A stretch of 64,000 nt of DNA, from contig NZ_CABVLY010000004.1 in assembly GCF_902498995.1 (NCBI RefSeq), positions 248,001 through 312,000 on the forward strand, read 5' to 3'. Source of the stretch: Burkholderia anthina (GTDB taxonomy: Bacteria > Pseudomonadota > Gammaproteobacteria > Burkholderiales > Burkholderiaceae). A model generated the notes under the pieces. That model was not told the origin of the DNA, did no database searches, and saw nothing but the letters and a program-made list of their open reading frames with translations. Of this stretch, positions 8,841 through 21,413 are shown in pieces; position 1 is the first letter of the stretch, and each line of letters begins with the position of its first letter. The translations under genes were made by a program, and so were the position numbers.

Positions 8841-9599
8841 TTATCGAACGTCCTGCCGCAGGTGAATGCGCCGCAGCGATTCCAGATCGACGCAGTCGTA
8901 CTCCGGTTCCGCGCCGGTCCGCCGTACCGGCACGCCCGGGTCCCCCAGATGCGGCAGCACCACGAGGGCCTCGTCGAAATTCTGCGCCGCGGTGTAGGCG
9001 GTCGGCGTGACAACGACCGGAATGCCGGCCGTGCGCGCCGCGCGCAGGCCGATTTCCGAATCTTCCAGCGCGAGACAGTCGGCCGCCGGCAAGCCGAGTT
9101 GCCGCAAGACCGCGATGTACACGTCGGGGGCTGGTTTCTTGACCAGTACCGTCGATGCGTCGCATACCGCCGCGAACCGCTCGCGCCAGCCGGCACCGAG
9201 CGGCCCGGACAACAGTGCGTCGATATTGGCCGGCGTGGTGGTCGTGGCAATCGCCAGCGGCATGCCGGCCGCATGCCCTTCGTCGATCAGGCGCCGGATG
9301 CCGGGCCGCAGCGGCACACCGCCGCCGCGCACCCGTTCCGTGTAGCGGCGGGTCTTGATCGCATGAATCGCATCGACCACGTCCCGGCTTTTGCCCCCCG
9401 CGGCCTCCTCGGGCTCGACGCAGCGCCAGTAATGCCGGATGCGCTCCTTGCCGCCCGCCACCTTGAGCAGGCGGGCGTACAGCGCCTCGTCCCAATGCCA
9501 GTCGAGGCCGGCTTCGGCAAACGCCGCATTGAACGCCTCGCGATGAACCGCCTCGGTATCCGCCATGGTTCCGTCGACGTCGAAAACCAGTGCCCGCAT
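8841..9599 (-). CDS. cbbY: CbbY, HAD-family sugar-phosphate phosphatase
   Basis: A 252-residue HAD hydrolase with the catalytic D-V-D-G-T motif near the N-terminus, a cap domain, the T-T-T-T-P motif II region and K-P-A-P-D-V-Y with E-D-S-E-I-G-L as motifs III and IV. CbbY proteins remove xylulose-1,5-bisphosphate, an inhibitory by-product of RuBisCO. Two ATGs lie six bases apart. I take the inner one (9597-9599), because GGGAGA is correctly spaced for it. It is the last gene of the cbb operon. Confidence 0.88.
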   Translation of the reverse strand: MRALVFDVDGTMADTEAVHREAFNAAFAEAGLDWHWDEALYARLLKVAGGKERIRHYWRCVEPEEAAGGKSRDVVDAIHAIKTRRYTERVRGGGVPLRPGIRRLIDEGHAAGMPLAIATTTTPANIDALLSGPLGAGWRERFAAVCDASTVLVKKPAPDVYIAVLRQLGLPAADCLALEDSEIGLRAARTAGIPVVVTPTAYTAAQNFDEALVVLPHLGDPGVPVRRTGAEPEYDCVDLESLRRIHLRQDVR

Positions 9600-9625
9600 G
9601 TGCATTCTCCCTGCCGGTGCCGGCC

Positions 9626-10348
9626 TCACAGTCTCGTCATGCCGCTTTCGCGCGCGCCGACGCGTGCGATGTCGGCGCGGTCGCGCAACCCGTCGATCAC
9701 GTCGCGATAGTCGGGCGCGCCGAATACGGCGGAGCCCGCCACGAACGTGTCGGCGCCGACCTCCGCCACCCGCGCCACGTTGTCGAGCTTGATGCCGCCG
9801 TCGACTTCCAGCCTCGGCCGGCAGCCCGTGCGGGCTGCCAGCTGATCGATGTGCAGCGCGGCGACGCGAATTTTCTGCAGCATCGACTCGATGAACTGCT
9901 GGCCGCCGAAACCGGGATTCACCGTCATCAGCAGCACGAAATCCAGATCGTCCAGCAACTCGCTGAGCCACGTCAGCGGCGTGCCGGGATTGAGCGCGAG
10001 ACCGGCCCGACAGCCGTGCGCCTTGATCTGGTGCAGTGTCCGATGCACGTGATCGCTCGCCTCGGGATGAAAGCTGATCGAATTCGCGCCGGCCTGCGCG
10101 AACGCATCGACCAGCGCGTCGACCGGACGCACCATCAGGTGAACGTCGATCGGCAGCGACGTGTGCGGACGCAGCGCGGCACACACCATCGGCCCGAACG
10201 TCAGATTCGGCACATAGTGGTTGTCCATCACGTCGAAATGCAGCCAGTCCGCACCGGCCGCCTCGACCGCGCGAACCTCCTCGCCGAGCCGCGCGAAATC
10301 GGCCGACAACAGGCTGGGCGCGATGACAACGGAATTGAGCGCATCCAT
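9626..10348 (-). CDS. cbbE: ribulose-phosphate 3-epimerase
   Basis: A 240-residue TIM-barrel epimerase that converts xylulose 5-phosphate to ribulose 5-phosphate in the regeneration phase of the Calvin cycle. Family marks are [10 protein letters not shown], the metal-binding H-F-D-V-M-D, the H-L-M-V segment, N-P-G-F-G-G-Q and E-V-D-G-G-I. The ATG at 10348 has GAGGG upstream; the longer open frame is Arg/Ser-rich and overlaps cbbA. It starts four bases after the cbbA stop, so the two are probably coupled. Confidence 0.93.
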   Translation of the reverse strand: MDALNSVVIAPSLLSADFARLGEEVRAVEAAGADWLHFDVMDNHYVPNLTFGPMVCAALRPHTSLPIDVHLMVRPVDALVDAFAQAGANSISFHPEASDHVHRTLHQIKAHGCRAGLALNPGTPLTWLSELLDDLDFVLLMTVNPGFGGQQFIESMLQKIRVAALHIDQLAARTGCRPRLEVDGGIKLDNVARVAEVGADTFVAGSAVFGAPDYRDVIDGLRDRADIARVGARESGMTRL

Positions 10349-10352
10349 GCCT

Positions 10353-11399
10353 TCACCCTCTTGCGCCATAGCGCGTTGCCATCTTCTCGAGTGGAATCGG
10401 CTTGATCCGGGCGGCCTGCCCCGCACAGCCGAATGCGTCGAAGCGGGCGATGCAAATCTCGCCCGCGGCCTGCCTGGCAGCCGCGAACGCCTTGCGCGGA
10501 TCGAATTCCGACGGCTGTTCGGCAAACAGCGCGCGCATCGCGCCCGTCATCGCGAGACGAATGTCGGTATCGATGTTGACCTTGCGCACGCCGCTGCGGA
10601 TGCCGCGCTGGATTTCCTCGACCGGCACCCCGTAGGTTTCCTTGATGTCGCCGCCGAACCGGCGGATGATCTGCAGCCACTCCTGCGGCACGGACGACGA
10701 GCCGTGCATGACCAGGTGCGTGTCGGGAATCCGCGCGTGGATCTGCGCGATGCGTTCGATCGCGAGAATGTCGCCGCTCGGCTTGCGGGTGAACTTGTAC
10801 GCGCCGTGCGACGTGCCGATCGCAATCGCCAGTGCATCGACGCCGGTTTGCTCGACGAAGTCGCGCGCCTGATCGGGATCGGTCAGCAGCATGTCGTGCG
10901 ACAGCTTGCCGGCGGCGCCCACGCCGTCCTCGTCGCCGGCCTCGCCCGTCTCGAGCGAGCCGAGGCAGCCGAGCTCGCCTTCGACCGACACACCGACCGC
11001 GTGCGCCGTCTCGCACACGGCGCGCGTCACGCGCACGTTGTATGCGTAGCTCGACGGCGTCTTCATGTCCTCTTCAAGCGAACCGTCCATCATCACGCTC
11101 GAAAACCCCGAACGGATCGACATCTGGCACACGGCCGGACTCCCGCCGTGATCCTGATGCAGCACGACCGGGATATCCGGGTGCGATTCGATCGCGGCAA
11201 GCACCATGTGCCGCAAATAGGGTTCGCCCGCGTATTTCCGCGCCCCGGCGGACGCCTGCAGGATCACCGGGCTTTGCGTGGCGTCGGCCGCCTCCATGAT
11301 CGCCTGGATCTGTTCGAGGTTATTGACGTTGAACGCGGGTACGCCGTAGTCGTGCGCGGCGGCATGATCGAGCAATTGACGCAAGGCGATAAGTGCCAT
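10353..11399 (-). CDS. cbbA: fructose-bisphosphate aldolase, class II
   Basis: A 348-residue zinc aldolase that joins triose phosphates to fructose 1,6-bisphosphate and also makes sedoheptulose bisphosphate in the Calvin cycle. Marks include V-P-A-F-N-V-N-N, the zinc and catalytic region [25 protein letters not shown] and H-G-S-S-S-V. AGGAGA precedes the ATG. Length and motifs are complete for the cbb-type enzyme. Confidence 0.95.
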   Translation of the reverse strand: MALIALRQLLDHAAAHDYGVPAFNVNNLEQIQAIMEAADATQSPVILQASAGARKYAGEPYLRHMVLAAIESHPDIPVVLHQDHGGSPAVCQMSIRSGFSSVMMDGSLEEDMKTPSSYAYNVRVTRAVCETAHAVGVSVEGELGCLGSLETGEAGDEDGVGAAGKLSHDMLLTDPDQARDFVEQTGVDALAIAIGTSHGAYKFTRKPSGDILAIERIAQIHARIPDTHLVMHGSSSVPQEWLQIIRRFGGDIKETYGVPVEEIQRGIRSGVRKVNIDTDIRLAMTGAMRALFAEQPSEFDPRKAFAAARQAAGEICIARFDAFGCAGQAARIKPIPLEKMATRYGARG

Positions 11400-11461
11400 G
11401 AAGGTCTCCTGATGAATGGCGAATACGTGCTGCCGATCGTTCCGGCGCGACCGGCCTGCAG

Positions 11462-11482
11462 GCGCTCCGGCCCGCGGAGCGC
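11462..11482. other. hairpin in the cbbG-cbbA spacer
   Basis: A perfect 8-bp stem, GCGCTCCG and CGGAGCGC, with a 5-base loop, just downstream of the cbbG stop. It could stabilise or attenuate the transcript between cbbG and cbbA. No T-run follows on the minus strand, so a full terminator is unlikely. Confidence 0.4.
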
Positions 11483-11489
11483 GGCGGGC

Positions 11490-12506
11490 TTACCGGGCGG
11501 CCCTCATCCAGGCGATCGCGGTGTCGAGCATGCGATTGCTGAAGCCCCACTCGTTGTCGTACCAGCTCAGCACCTTGACGAGCGTGCCGCCGGACACGCG
11601 CGTCTGGGTCGCATCGAAGATCGACGAGCGCGGGTCGTGGTTGAAGTCGACGGACACGAGCGGCGCGTCGTTGTAGCCGAGAATGCCGTTCAGTTCGCCC
11701 TGCGCGGCGGCGGCGACGATCGCGTTGACCTCGTCGACCGTCGTCGGCCGCGCGGCCCTGAAGGTCAGGTCGACCACCGATACGTTGATCGTCGGCACGC
11801 GAATCGCAAACCCGTCGAGCCGCCCGTTCAGTTCCGGAATCACGAGCCCGACGGCCGCCGCCGCGCCTGTTTTGGTCGGGATCATCGAATGCGTGGCCGA
11901 GCGCGCCCGGCGCAGATCCTCGTGATACACGTCGGTCAGGACCTGATCGTTCGTGTAGGAATGGATCGTCGTCATCAGGCCGTGCTCGATCCCGATCGCC
12001 GCATGCAGCGGCTTGACCAGCGGCGCCAGGCAATTGGTCGTACAGGACGCGTTCGAGATCACGGAAAACGCGCGCTTCAGTATCGCGTCGTTGACGCCGT
12101 ACACGATCGTCGCGTCGACGTCCTTGCCGCCCGGTGCCGAAATCATCACCTTGCGCGCGCCGGCCTCGAGATGCGCGGACGCTTTTTCCTTGCTCGTGAA
12201 CAAGCCCGTGCACTCGAACACGACGTCCACGCCGAGTTCGCGCCACGGCAGTTCCACCGGATTCCGCACGGACAGCACCTTGATGCGCTCGCCATTGACG
12301 ACGAGCGTGTCGCCCACCACTTCGACGGTGCCCGCAAACGGGCCGTGCACCGTGTCGTGGCGGGTCAGATGGGCATGGATCTCCGCATCGCCGAGATCGT
12401 TGATGGCGACGATGCGGATTTCGTCGGTCCGCCCCGCTTCGTGGAGCGCGCGCAGGATGTTGCGCCCGATGCGGCCATAGCCGTTGATCGCTACGTTGAC
12501 AGGCAT
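11490..12506 (-). CDS. cbbG: glyceraldehyde-3-phosphate dehydrogenase, Calvin-cycle type
   Basis: A 338-residue GAPDH that reduces 1,3-bisphosphoglycerate. The NAD(P) fold begins N-G-Y-G-R-I-G-R-N; the catalytic cysteine is in S-N-A-S-C-T-T-N-C, and the C-terminus has S-W-Y-D-N-E-W-G. The ATG at 12506 has AAGGAGA upstream. It lies between cbbZ and cbbA in the operon. No phosphoglycerate kinase gene is present in the operon, so that step must be supplied from elsewhere. Confidence 0.95.
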   Translation of the reverse strand: MPVNVAINGYGRIGRNILRALHEAGRTDEIRIVAINDLGDAEIHAHLTRHDTVHGPFAGTVEVVGDTLVVNGERIKVLSVRNPVELPWRELGVDVVFECTGLFTSKEKASAHLEAGARKVMISAPGGKDVDATIVYGVNDAILKRAFSVISNASCTTNCLAPLVKPLHAAIGIEHGLMTTIHSYTNDQVLTDVYHEDLRRARSATHSMIPTKTGAAAAVGLVIPELNGRLDGFAIRVPTINVSVVDLTFRAARPTTVDEVNAIVAAAAQGELNGILGYNDAPLVSVDFNHDPRSSIFDATQTRVSGGTLVKVLSWYDNEWGFSNRMLDTAIAWMRAAR

Positions 12507-12540
12507 GTCGTCTCCTTGACGATGAATGCGGCGCGCGTGC

Positions 12541-13206
12541 TCAGCACGCGGCAAAAACGTGTTCGGCCATCGCCGCGATCGACGGGAAGATGCGGTCCGG
12601 GGCTGCGTCCGCGATCGGGGCGCCGTAGTTGTATCCGTAAGGCACGGCCCAGGCCTGCACCCCGGCGCGTCGGGCGGTCTCCACGTCGGTGCGGGAATCG
12701 CCTATGTGCGCGGTCGCCGCCACCGGCGCCTCCAGGCGCTCGATGCAATGGAGAATCGGCAGCGGATGGGGCTTTCGGCAAGCCAGGCTGTCGCCGCCGA
12801 CGACGATGTCGAAATGCGCCCCGAGTCCGGCATTTTCGAGCAGCCGCTGCGCGAACCGGTGATCCTTGTTGGTCACGACGGCCATCTGAATGCCGGCCGA
12901 TCCCAGCCGTTCGAGCGCGCCGGGCACGCCCGGATACGGTCGCGCCAGCGTGCCGGCCGTTTCGTCGTAGCGGACGTAGAATGCCGGCATGATCGAATCC
13001 AGCACCGCGTCCGGCACGACGCCGTGATGGATCAGCACCTGGCGCATCAGTTCCCGCGTGCCCTGCCCGATATAGCCGATGACGGTATCGAGCTCGAGCG
13101 GCGCGTAGCCGTACAGGTCGAGCGTACGATTCACCGCGAGCGCGATTTCCGGCGCGGTGTCGAACAGCGTGCCGTCGAGATCGAAGGTAACGAGGCGTGT
13201 CTTCAT
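12541..13206 (-). CDS. cbbZ: phosphoglycolate phosphatase
   Basis: A 221-residue HAD phosphatase with the D-L-D-G-T motif I, V-V-T-N-K motif II, the R-K-P-H-P lysine and G-D-S-R-T-D motif IV. It hydrolyses 2-phosphoglycolate formed by RuBisCO oxygenation. The ATG overlaps the cbbT stop (ATGA), showing tight coupling. The operon thus carries two HAD repair enzymes, this one and CbbY. Confidence 0.92.
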   Translation of the reverse strand: MKTRLVTFDLDGTLFDTAPEIALAVNRTLDLYGYAPLELDTVIGYIGQGTRELMRQVLIHHGVVPDAVLDSIMPAFYVRYDETAGTLARPYPGVPGALERLGSAGIQMAVVTNKDHRFAQRLLENAGLGAHFDIVVGGDSLACRKPHPLPILHCIERLEAPVAATAHIGDSRTDVETARRAGVQAWAVPYGYNYGAPIADAAPDRIFPSIAAMAEHVFAAC

Positions 13207-15242
13207 CGGCGGCAGACGTCCACGATCCGTTCGACCGTCAGGCCGAAAAGCGGAAACAGCGCGCTGGCCGGCGCCGACTCGCCGAACGAGACGAGACCGA
13301 CCACGCCGCCATCGAGTCCGACATACTTGTGCCACGCGTCACCGATCCCGGCCTCGACGGCGACACGGCGCACGCCCGCGGGCAGCACGCTCTCGCGGTA
13401 GGCGGCATCCTGGCGATCGAACACCGACGTCGACGGCATCGACACCACGCGCACGCGCACGCCCTCGTCCGCGAGCCTGCGCTGCGCGTCGAGCGCAAGC
13501 CCGACTTCGGACCCGGTCGCGATCAGCAACCGGTCCGGCGGTCCGCCCGCCGCCTCGCTCAACACATAGCCGCCGCGGCGGATGCCTTCGATCCGCGCGT
13601 CGTCGCAAGCCGCCTGCGGAAGATTCTGCCGAGACAGCACGAGTGCGCTCGGCCCGTGCTTGCGCTCGATCGCCATCTGCCATGCGACCGCCGTCTCGAC
13701 CGTGTCGCCCGGGCGCCAGACGTCGAGATTCGGGATCAGTCGCAAGCTCGCCACGTGTTCGATCGGCTGATGCGTGGGACCGTCTTCGCCCAGGCCGATC
13801 GAATCGTGCGTGAGCACGTACACGACGCGCAAATTCATCAGCGCGCTCATGCGGATGGCATTGCGCGCGTAGTCCGAGAAAACGAGGAACGTGCCGCCAT
13901 ACGGGATGAAACCGCCATGCAGCGCCATGCCGTTCATCATCGCCGCCATGCCGAACTCGCGCACGCCGTAGGACAGGTAGTTCACGCCCGGTCCGACCGG
14001 CCGCTGCCCGTCGACCGGCCGCGACGCGTCGACCGCGGTGAGGTTCGAGCCGGTCAGGTCGGCCGACCCGCCGAACAGCTCCGGCAGCGCGGGCACCAGC
14101 ACGTCGAGCGCGGCCTGCGATGCCTTGCGCGTCGCGACCGGCGCCGTAGCCGCACCGGCAACGTCGGTCAGCGCGCGCACGATGTCCGGCCAGTTCGAAG
14201 GCAGGTCGGGCCGCATCCGCCGCTCGAACTCCGCGGCCTCGGCCGGATGGTTGTCACGATACGCATCGAACCGCGCTTGCCATTGGCGGACCTCCGCCGC
14301 ACCGCGCTCGCGTTGGCACCAGCGCTTGCGGATGTCGTCCGGAATCTCGAAAGGCGGATGATCCCAGTCCAGCGCCTTGCGGGTCGCCTCGATCTCGTCG
14401 GCGCCGAGCGGCGCGCCATGCACCTCGTGCGTATCGGCGCGATTCGGCGAACCCCATCCGATCGTGGTTCGACAGACGATCAGGTTCGGCCGTCCGGTGC
14501 TCGTGCCCGCGGCACGTAATGCATCATCGACGGCCTGCGCATCGTGTCCGTCGATCGGACCGATCACGTTCCAGCCATAGGCGCGAAAACGCCCGGCCGT
14601 GTCGTCCGAAAACCAGCCGCCGACGCGCCCGTCGATCGAGATTCCGTTGTCGTCGTAAAGGCAGACCAGCTTGCCGAGCCCGAGCGTGCCGGCGAGCGAG
14701 CATGCCTCGTGGCTGACGCCCTCCATCAGGCAACCGTCACCGAGGAACACGTAAGTACGGTGATCGACGATCGGAAAGCCCGGGCGGTTGAAATGCGCGG
14801 CCAGCAGCTTTTCCGCGAGCGCCATGCCGACACCGTTCGCGAGCCCTTGACCGAGCGGGCCCGTGGTCGTTTCGACGCCGGGCGTCACGCCGGCTTCCGG
14901 ATGACCCGGCGTTTTCGAATGCAGTTGCCGAAAACGCTTCAGCTCGTCGAGCGGCAGATCGTAGCCCGACAGATGCAACGCCGCGTAAAGCAGCATCGAG
15001 CCATGACCGTTCGACAGAATGAAGCGGTCGCGGTCCGGCCACGCCGGATCGCCGGGGCTGTGCCGGAGATGATTGCGCCAAAGCACCTCGGCGATGTCGG
15101 CCATGCCCATCGGCATGCCGGGATGTCCTGATTTCGCGGCCTCGACCGCGTCGATCGCCAGAAAGCGAAGCGCGTTCGCGAGTCGGCGACGCGGCGCCTC
15201 GGCCGCGCTCGCAGCGCGGCCGGCACGATCCGGAAAGCTCAT
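13203..15242 (-). CDS. cbbT: transketolase
   Basis: A 679-residue thiamine-diphosphate enzyme that moves two-carbon units in Calvin-cycle regeneration. The N-terminal [12 protein letters not shown], the G-D-G-C-L-M-E-G-V and D-D-N-G-I-S-I cofactor motif, and the [15 protein letters not shown] transketolase motif are all present. GAGG lies seven bases from the ATG. It is full length. Confidence 0.95.
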   Translation of the reverse strand: MSFPDRAGRAASAAEAPRRRLANALRFLAIDAVEAAKSGHPGMPMGMADIAEVLWRNHLRHSPGDPAWPDRDRFILSNGHGSMLLYAALHLSGYDLPLDELKRFRQLHSKTPGHPEAGVTPGVETTTGPLGQGLANGVGMALAEKLLAAHFNRPGFPIVDHRTYVFLGDGCLMEGVSHEACSLAGTLGLGKLVCLYDDNGISIDGRVGGWFSDDTAGRFRAYGWNVIGPIDGHDAQAVDDALRAAGTSTGRPNLIVCRTTIGWGSPNRADTHEVHGAPLGADEIEATRKALDWDHPPFEIPDDIRKRWCQRERGAAEVRQWQARFDAYRDNHPAEAAEFERRMRPDLPSNWPDIVRALTDVAGAATAPVATRKASQAALDVLVPALPELFGGSADLTGSNLTAVDASRPVDGQRPVGPGVNYLSYGVREFGMAAMMNGMALHGGFIPYGGTFLVFSDYARNAIRMSALMNLRVVYVLTHDSIGLGEDGPTHQPIEHVASLRLIPNLDVWRPGDTVETAVAWQMAIERKHGPSALVLSRQNLPQAACDDARIEGIRRGGYVLSEAAGGPPDRLLIATGSEVGLALDAQRRLADEGVRVRVVSMPSTSVFDRQDAAYRESVLPAGVRRVAVEAGIGDAWHKYVGLDGGVVGLVSFGESAPASALFPLFGLTVERIVDVCRR

Positions 15243-15272
15243 GGTTAATCCTCTTTGACGGAACGGACGCGT

Positions 15273-16151
15273 TTACAGCACCGCCTGCCGGCGATTGCTC
15301 ATCAGACGCAGAATCATCGGCGTGAAAATCAACTGGATCGCGAGCCCCATCTTTCCGCCCGGGCAGACGATCGTATTCGGTCGCGACATGTACGAACCGT
15401 TCAGCATCGACAACAGATAGGGGAAATCTATGCCGCGCGGATTCGCGAAGCGGATCACGAGCATGCTTTCGTCGAGCGACGGAATATCGCGCGCGATAAA
15501 CGGATTCGACGTATCGACGACCGGCACTCGCTGGACATTCACGTGCGTTCGCGAGAACTGCGGGCAGATGTAGCCCACGTAGTCGGGCATGCGGCGCAGG
15601 ATCGTGTCGATCACCGCGTCCTGCGAGTAGCCGCGCATGTTCTGGTCGCGATGCAGCTTCTGAATCCATTCGAGGTTGATGATCGGCACGACACCGACCA
15701 GCAGGTCCGCGTGTCGCGCGAGATCGACCTCGTCCGTCACCACCGCGCCGTGCAGCCCCTCGTAGAACAGCAGATCCGTGCCGCCGGGCAGCTCGGTCCA
15801 GGGCGTGAAGGTGCCGGGCGCCTGGTCATATTCGGCGGCCTCCGCCTCGTCATGCAGATATTTTCGGCAAAGCCCGGTACCCGTCTCGCCGTAGGCCGCG
15901 AACAATTCCTCGAGCTTGTCGAGCAAATTGCCTTTCGGGCCGAAATGGCTGAAGTGCCCGTCGCCCCTTTCTTCGGCTTCCTTGAGTTTCTGCCGCATCT
16001 GCAAGCGGTCGTACGCATGGAACGAATCGCCTTCCACAAGCGCCGCATTGACCGACTCGCGCCGGAATATGTGCCGAAACGCCTTCGTGATCGTGGTCGT
16101 TCCGGCCCCCGACGAACCCGTAATCACGACGATCGGATGTTTGGTCGACAT
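15273..16151 (-). CDS. cbbP: phosphoribulokinase
   Basis: A 292-residue proteobacterial-type phosphoribulokinase with the P-loop G-S-S-G-A-G-T-T-T. It phosphorylates ribulose 5-phosphate to ribulose 1,5-bisphosphate, the RuBisCO substrate. The ATG at 16151 follows AGGAGGAG; an upstream extension of the open frame is non-coding. This step is unique to the Calvin cycle, so its presence supports a working pathway. Confidence 0.95.
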   Translation of the reverse strand: MSTKHPIVVITGSSGAGTTTITKAFRHIFRRESVNAALVEGDSFHAYDRLQMRQKLKEAEERGDGHFSHFGPKGNLLDKLEELFAAYGETGTGLCRKYLHDEAEAAEYDQAPGTFTPWTELPGGTDLLFYEGLHGAVVTDEVDLARHADLLVGVVPIINLEWIQKLHRDQNMRGYSQDAVIDTILRRMPDYVGYICPQFSRTHVNVQRVPVVDTSNPFIARDIPSLDESMLVIRFANPRGIDFPYLLSMLNGSYMSRPNTIVCPGGKMGLAIQLIFTPMILRLMSNRRQAVL

Positions 16152-16191
16152 GTCTCCTCCTTCGGTTCGGAATGCAAATCTCCTGCGCGTC

Positions 16192-17271
16192 TCATGTCGT
16201 CGCCCGGAACAGCGAACGCGTGTTGAACAGCGGCGAGTCGAACTCGGCATCGGCGCCGCTGTCGTATTCGCGGTGATAGTGCTCGATCAGTTCGACCTCG
16301 CGCGGCGAACCGAGGATCACCGGCACGCGCTGATGCAGCGCCTCGGGCGGCTCGTCGAGAATCCGTCCGCGCCCGGTCGACGCGCGCCCGCCCGCCTGCT
16401 CGACGATCATCGCCATCGGATTGGCTTCATAGAGCAGCCGCAGGCGCCCCGGCTTCATCGGGTCCTTGCTGTCCTTCGGGTACATGAAGACGCCGCCGCG
16501 CATCAGGATGCGATGGACTTCCGCAACGAGCGATGCGATCCAGCGCATGTTGAAATCCTTCTCTCGCGGGCCGGCCCGGCCTTTCAGGCACTCTTCGATG
16601 TAGCGCCGCACGGGCGGCTCCCAGAAGCGCATGTTCGACGCGTTGATCGCGAACTCCGACGTGTCCTCGCCGATCCTCAGATCGGGGTGAGTGAGGATGT
16701 ACGCGCCGATCTCCGGGTCGAGCGTGAACCCGTGCACGCCGCGACCGAGCGTCAGAACGATCATGTCGGCCGGCCCGAACAACGCATAACCGGCACACAC
16801 CTGCGCGCTGCCCGGTTGCAGGAAGTCCTCGACGCGCGGCTCGGTCACGCCGGGCGGCACCTCGAGCACCGAGAAGATCGTGCCGACCGTGAGGTTGACG
16901 TCGATGTTCGACGAACCGTCGAGCGGGTCGAACAGCAGGAGATAGCGCCCGCGCGGGTAGGCGCGCGGAATCTCGTACGCATGCTCGAGCTCCTCCGAGA
17001 CCATGCCGGCAAGCTGCCCGCCCCACTCGCAGCACGACAGCATGATTTCGTTCGAAATCACGTCGAGCTTCTGCTGGATCTCGCCCTGCACGTTCTTCGC
17101 GCCGGCGGCGCCGATCGCGCCGTCGAGCGCGCCGCGGGCAACGCGCGTACCGATGTACTTGCACGCGGTCTGGATGTCGTTGACGAGCGCGGCGAGCTGC
17201 TCGTCCTGCGCCGCGTGGCGCCGGTGCTCTTCGATGATGAATTTCGAGAGGGTCGTACGGCCGTGCTGCAT
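16192..17271 (-). CDS. cbbF: fructose-1,6-bisphosphatase, class I
   Basis: A 359-residue class I enzyme with the metal-binding [11 protein letters not shown] motif and the C-terminal M-Y-P-K-D and E-A-N-P-M-A-M substrate motifs. It releases phosphate from fructose bisphosphate, and in cbb operons often also from sedoheptulose bisphosphate. AGGAGA precedes the ATG. It sits between cbbX and cbbP. Confidence 0.95.
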   Translation of the reverse strand: MQHGRTTLSKFIIEEHRRHAAQDEQLAALVNDIQTACKYIGTRVARGALDGAIGAAGAKNVQGEIQQKLDVISNEIMLSCCEWGGQLAGMVSEELEHAYEIPRAYPRGRYLLLFDPLDGSSNIDVNLTVGTIFSVLEVPPGVTEPRVEDFLQPGSAQVCAGYALFGPADMIVLTLGRGVHGFTLDPEIGAYILTHPDLRIGEDTSEFAINASNMRFWEPPVRRYIEECLKGRAGPREKDFNMRWIASLVAEVHRILMRGGVFMYPKDSKDPMKPGRLRLLYEANPMAMIVEQAGGRASTGRGRILDEPPEALHQRVPVILGSPREVELIEHYHREYDSGADAEFDSPLFNTRSLFRATT

Positions 17272-17283
17272 ATTGCTCTCCTG

Positions 17284-18162
17284 TTATTGCGTGTCGCCAA
17301 ACACGCGGCTCGCCCGAATATCCGCGGCGACGATCGTCTCGAGCACGTCGCGCGTCACGCTGCCGCCGGCCGAGAACACCCGGTTTGCCTGCCGCAGCCG
17401 CGCCCGGTCGAGCGCGTTGCGGATCGAACGCGCATTCGCGAAATGAGGCCGGGCCTTGCGTCGCGCGATGTAGGCGTGCAGCGCGTCCTCCGCGCCCGCA
17501 TCGAGCCGGTAATGCATGTCGCGCAGCATCACTTCCGCGATCTCGAACAATTCCCGGTCGGTGTAGTCCGGAAAGTCGATGTGATGCGCAATGCGCGACG
17601 CCATCCCCGGGTTGCTCTTGAAGAACGTGTCCATGCGATCCTTGTAGCCCGCGAGAATCACGACGAGATCGTCGCGCTGGCTTTCCATGATTTGCAGCAG
17701 GATCTCGATCGACTCCTGGCCGTAGTCGCGCTCGTTCTCGGGGCGATACAGGTAATACGCTTCATCGATGAAGAGCACGCCGCCCATCGCCCGCTTGAGC
17801 ACCTCCTTCGTCTTGGGCGCGGTGTGACCGATGTACTGGCCGACGAGATCGTCGCGTGTCACCGCGACGACATGCCCTTTGCGCACGTAGCCGAGCAGAT
17901 GGAGGATCTCGGCCATGCGCAGCGCAACGGTGGTCTTTCCCGTGCCGGGATTGCCCGTGAAGCACATGTGCAGGGACGGCGCCACGGTCGCCAGGTCGAG
18001 CGCCTTGCGCGCACGCTCGACGACGAGAAACGCGGCGATTTCGCGTACGCGCGCCTTCACCGGCGCGAGGCCGACCAGGTCGTGATCGAGCCGTTCCAGC
18101 ACGTCGTTGATTTTCGCGTCACGCACGATGGCGTGCAGATCGATGGCGCTTTCGTTGCTCAT
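17284..18162 (-). CDS. cbbX: CbbX, red-type RuBisCO activase
   Basis: A AAA+ protein of 292 residues with Walker [10 protein letters not shown] and Walker [10 protein letters not shown], plus the pore-loop region D-L-V-G-Q-Y-I-G-H. CbbX threads the C-terminal tail of red-type RuBisCO to release inhibitory sugar phosphates. I placed the start at M-S-N-E-S (18162) because the upstream in-frame residues do not look like the family; a start at 18213 or the GTG at 18216, right after the cbbS stop, is possible. It confirms the RuBisCO is of the red class. Confidence 0.92.
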   Translation of the reverse strand: MSNESAIDLHAIVRDAKINDVLERLDHDLVGLAPVKARVREIAAFLVVERARKALDLATVAPSLHMCFTGNPGTGKTTVALRMAEILHLLGYVRKGHVVAVTRDDLVGQYIGHTAPKTKEVLKRAMGGVLFIDEAYYLYRPENERDYGQESIEILLQIMESQRDDLVVILAGYKDRMDTFFKSNPGMASRIAHHIDFPDYTDRELFEIAEVMLRDMHYRLDAGAEDALHAYIARRKARPHFANARSIRNALDRARLRQANRVFSAGGSVTRDVLETIVAADIRASRVFGDTQ

Positions 18163-18219
18163 GGCGTCGAATCCCGTCAGCGGGTTGCAGGGGTGCGTCG
18201 CGGCACCGGACATCACTCA

Positions 18220-18639
18220 TCACTCGTAACGCTCGCCCGCGGGCTGGTCCTCCACATAGGGCCGCAAGCGGTAGTGGACCGTGCGCGCCGCGCCCTCGTC
18301 GCGCACGAGCGCGAATCCAGGCTCGGACGCCGGGCGCCCGACGATGAACGACAGCCGCGTCGTCTCGAAACCGAAGGTCGAATCGAAGGCGTTGACTTTC
18401 ACGTAATGTCGCGTCTTCACCTTGCGGCACGCATCGACTTCGAGCATCACGCCCGCCGCGTCCTTCAGATCGAACATCGGTAACCCCCACATGTCCCAAT
18501 ACGCATTGCGCGGATGCGGATCGTCGGTGAATTCGACGGAACAGGCCCAGCCCTGGCGCAACGCATACTCGATCTGCGCGCGAATCTCGTCGTCGGTCAG
18601 ATCCGGCAGGAAGGAAAAAGCGCCTTGAGTCAATCGCAT
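18220..18639 (-). CDS. cbbS: RuBisCO small subunit, red type
   Basis: A 139-residue small subunit, with [11 protein letters not shown] at the start and the W-D-M-W-G-L-P-M-F segment. The C-terminal extension (about residues 105-139) is typical of red-type small subunits, where it forms a beta-hairpin in the central solvent channel. GGAGAAC precedes the ATG. It lies 15 bases after cbbL. Confidence 0.95.
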   Translation of the reverse strand: MRLTQGAFSFLPDLTDDEIRAQIEYALRQGWACSVEFTDDPHPRNAYWDMWGLPMFDLKDAAGVMLEVDACRKVKTRHYVKVNAFDSTFGFETTRLSFIVGRPASEPGFALVRDEGAARTVHYRLRPYVEDQPAGERYE

Positions 18640-18654
18640 GTCGTTCTCCGTTCG

Positions 18655-20600
<1,946 letters not shown>

Positions 20601-20675
20601 ATGCAATGGACGACACCGAGCTATACCGATCTGCGCTTCGGGTTCGAGGTCACGATGTATATCGCCACGCGCTGA
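20601..20675 (+). CDS. pqqA: PqqA, precursor peptide of pyrroloquinoline quinone
   Basis: A 24-residue peptide. It starts M-Q-W, and the conserved pair that becomes PQQ is present as E16 and Y20 in E-V-T-M-Y. Length and sequence match PqqA, whose glutamate and tyrosine are cross-linked by PqqE and cut out to give PQQ. A strong GGAGG lies 9 bases ahead of the ATG and a terminator follows the stop. PQQ is the cofactor of XoxF. No pqqB, C, D or E is in the window, so this copy is separated from its processing genes. Confidence 0.92.
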   Translation: MQWTTPSYTDLRFGFEVTMYIATR

Positions 20676-20685
20676 ACCCGCAGGG

Positions 20686-20705
20686 GGCCGCGAAACGCGG
20701 CCTTT
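20686..20705 (+). terminator. terminator after pqqA
   Basis: A 7-bp perfect stem, GGCCGCG and CGCGGCC, with an AAA loop and then TTT, ten bases after the pqqA stop. It makes pqqA a short single-gene transcript. Confidence 0.7.
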
Positions 20706-20725
20706 CCCGCGTGCGTCACGCACTT

Positions 20726-20749
20726 CTCCCGGCCCGTCGCGGCCGGGAG
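20726..20749. terminator. hairpin between pqqA and the kinase-like gene
   Basis: A perfect 9-bp stem, CTCCCGGCC and GGCCGGGAG, with a 6-base loop between two converging genes. It probably ends transcription from the minus-strand gene at 20823. Confidence 0.5.
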
Positions 20750-20822
20750 GCGGCTTGCGGCGCCACCGGATCGACTGCCGCCGCCACGCGCAATGGCAAC
20801 GCGCCGCGCATCCTGCGGGGCG

Positions 20823-21413
20823 CTACAGCATCGGTGTGTTCAGCAGCCGATCCTGCATCAATTCGATATCGTTCTTGTCGAGCACTTCGACGACGTAATT
20901 GGCATCGCGCACGTAATCGACGAAGCGCCGGTCGATCACGCCTGCCGCGGCCAGCGTCTCCAGCGGCTCGCCGTCGGCGATCAGCCGCGACGTCACCACG
21001 AACAGGCGTTCCGCATTGAGCATCGTGGAGAGCCACGCGGCGAGGCTGTCGGAAGTCGTGTCCCAGGTACTCATCGCGTCCGGCGTTTCGCGTATCAGCG
21101 CGATCGGCACCCATACGGCAACATGGCCGTCGCGCAGCGTGCGGCGGATCTTCGCTTCGCTCGTGGCGAGCACCAGTTCGGGCGATACGCCCCGCATCAG
21201 AAACGCGTACTGCGTCATCGCGAGAAGACACATGTTGTGGGCAGCCAGATCGTCGAAGCGCCACTCGTTCTGATATTGCCGTACCTGGTCCGCAAAATCC
21301 GCTTCGCCGGGCACGATCACGACGCGCCCGCCGCCAATTTCGCACAGCTCGGTCAGCCACCGGCGCAACGCCGGCTCGTGACTCAAGCCCCCACCGATCT
21401 TGACGACCCACAT
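20823..21413 (-). CDS. aspartokinase/uridylate-kinase-like protein (MfnE-related group)
   Basis: A 196-residue amino-acid-kinase fold protein. The N-terminal K-I-G-G-G-L phosphate loop, V-V-I-V-P-G and the T-S-D-S-L-A-A-W-L segment resemble the small aspartokinase-like kinases that include archaeal MfnE and bacterial homologues in tetrahydromethanopterin/methanofuran gene sets of methylotrophs. The role of those bacterial homologues is making C1-carrier cofactors. Here no other gene of that pathway is in view. The ATG is preceded by GAGG. Function by family resemblance only; a different small-molecule kinase is possible. Confidence 0.65.
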   Translation of the reverse strand: MWVVKIGGGLSHEPALRRWLTELCEIGGGRVVIVPGEADFADQVRQYQNEWRFDDLAAHNMCLLAMTQYAFLMRGVSPELVLATSEAKIRRTLRDGHVAVWVPIALIRETPDAMSTWDTTSDSLAAWLSTMLNAERLFVVTSRLIADGEPLETLAAAGVIDRRFVDYVRDANYVVEVLDKNDIELMQDRLLNTPML

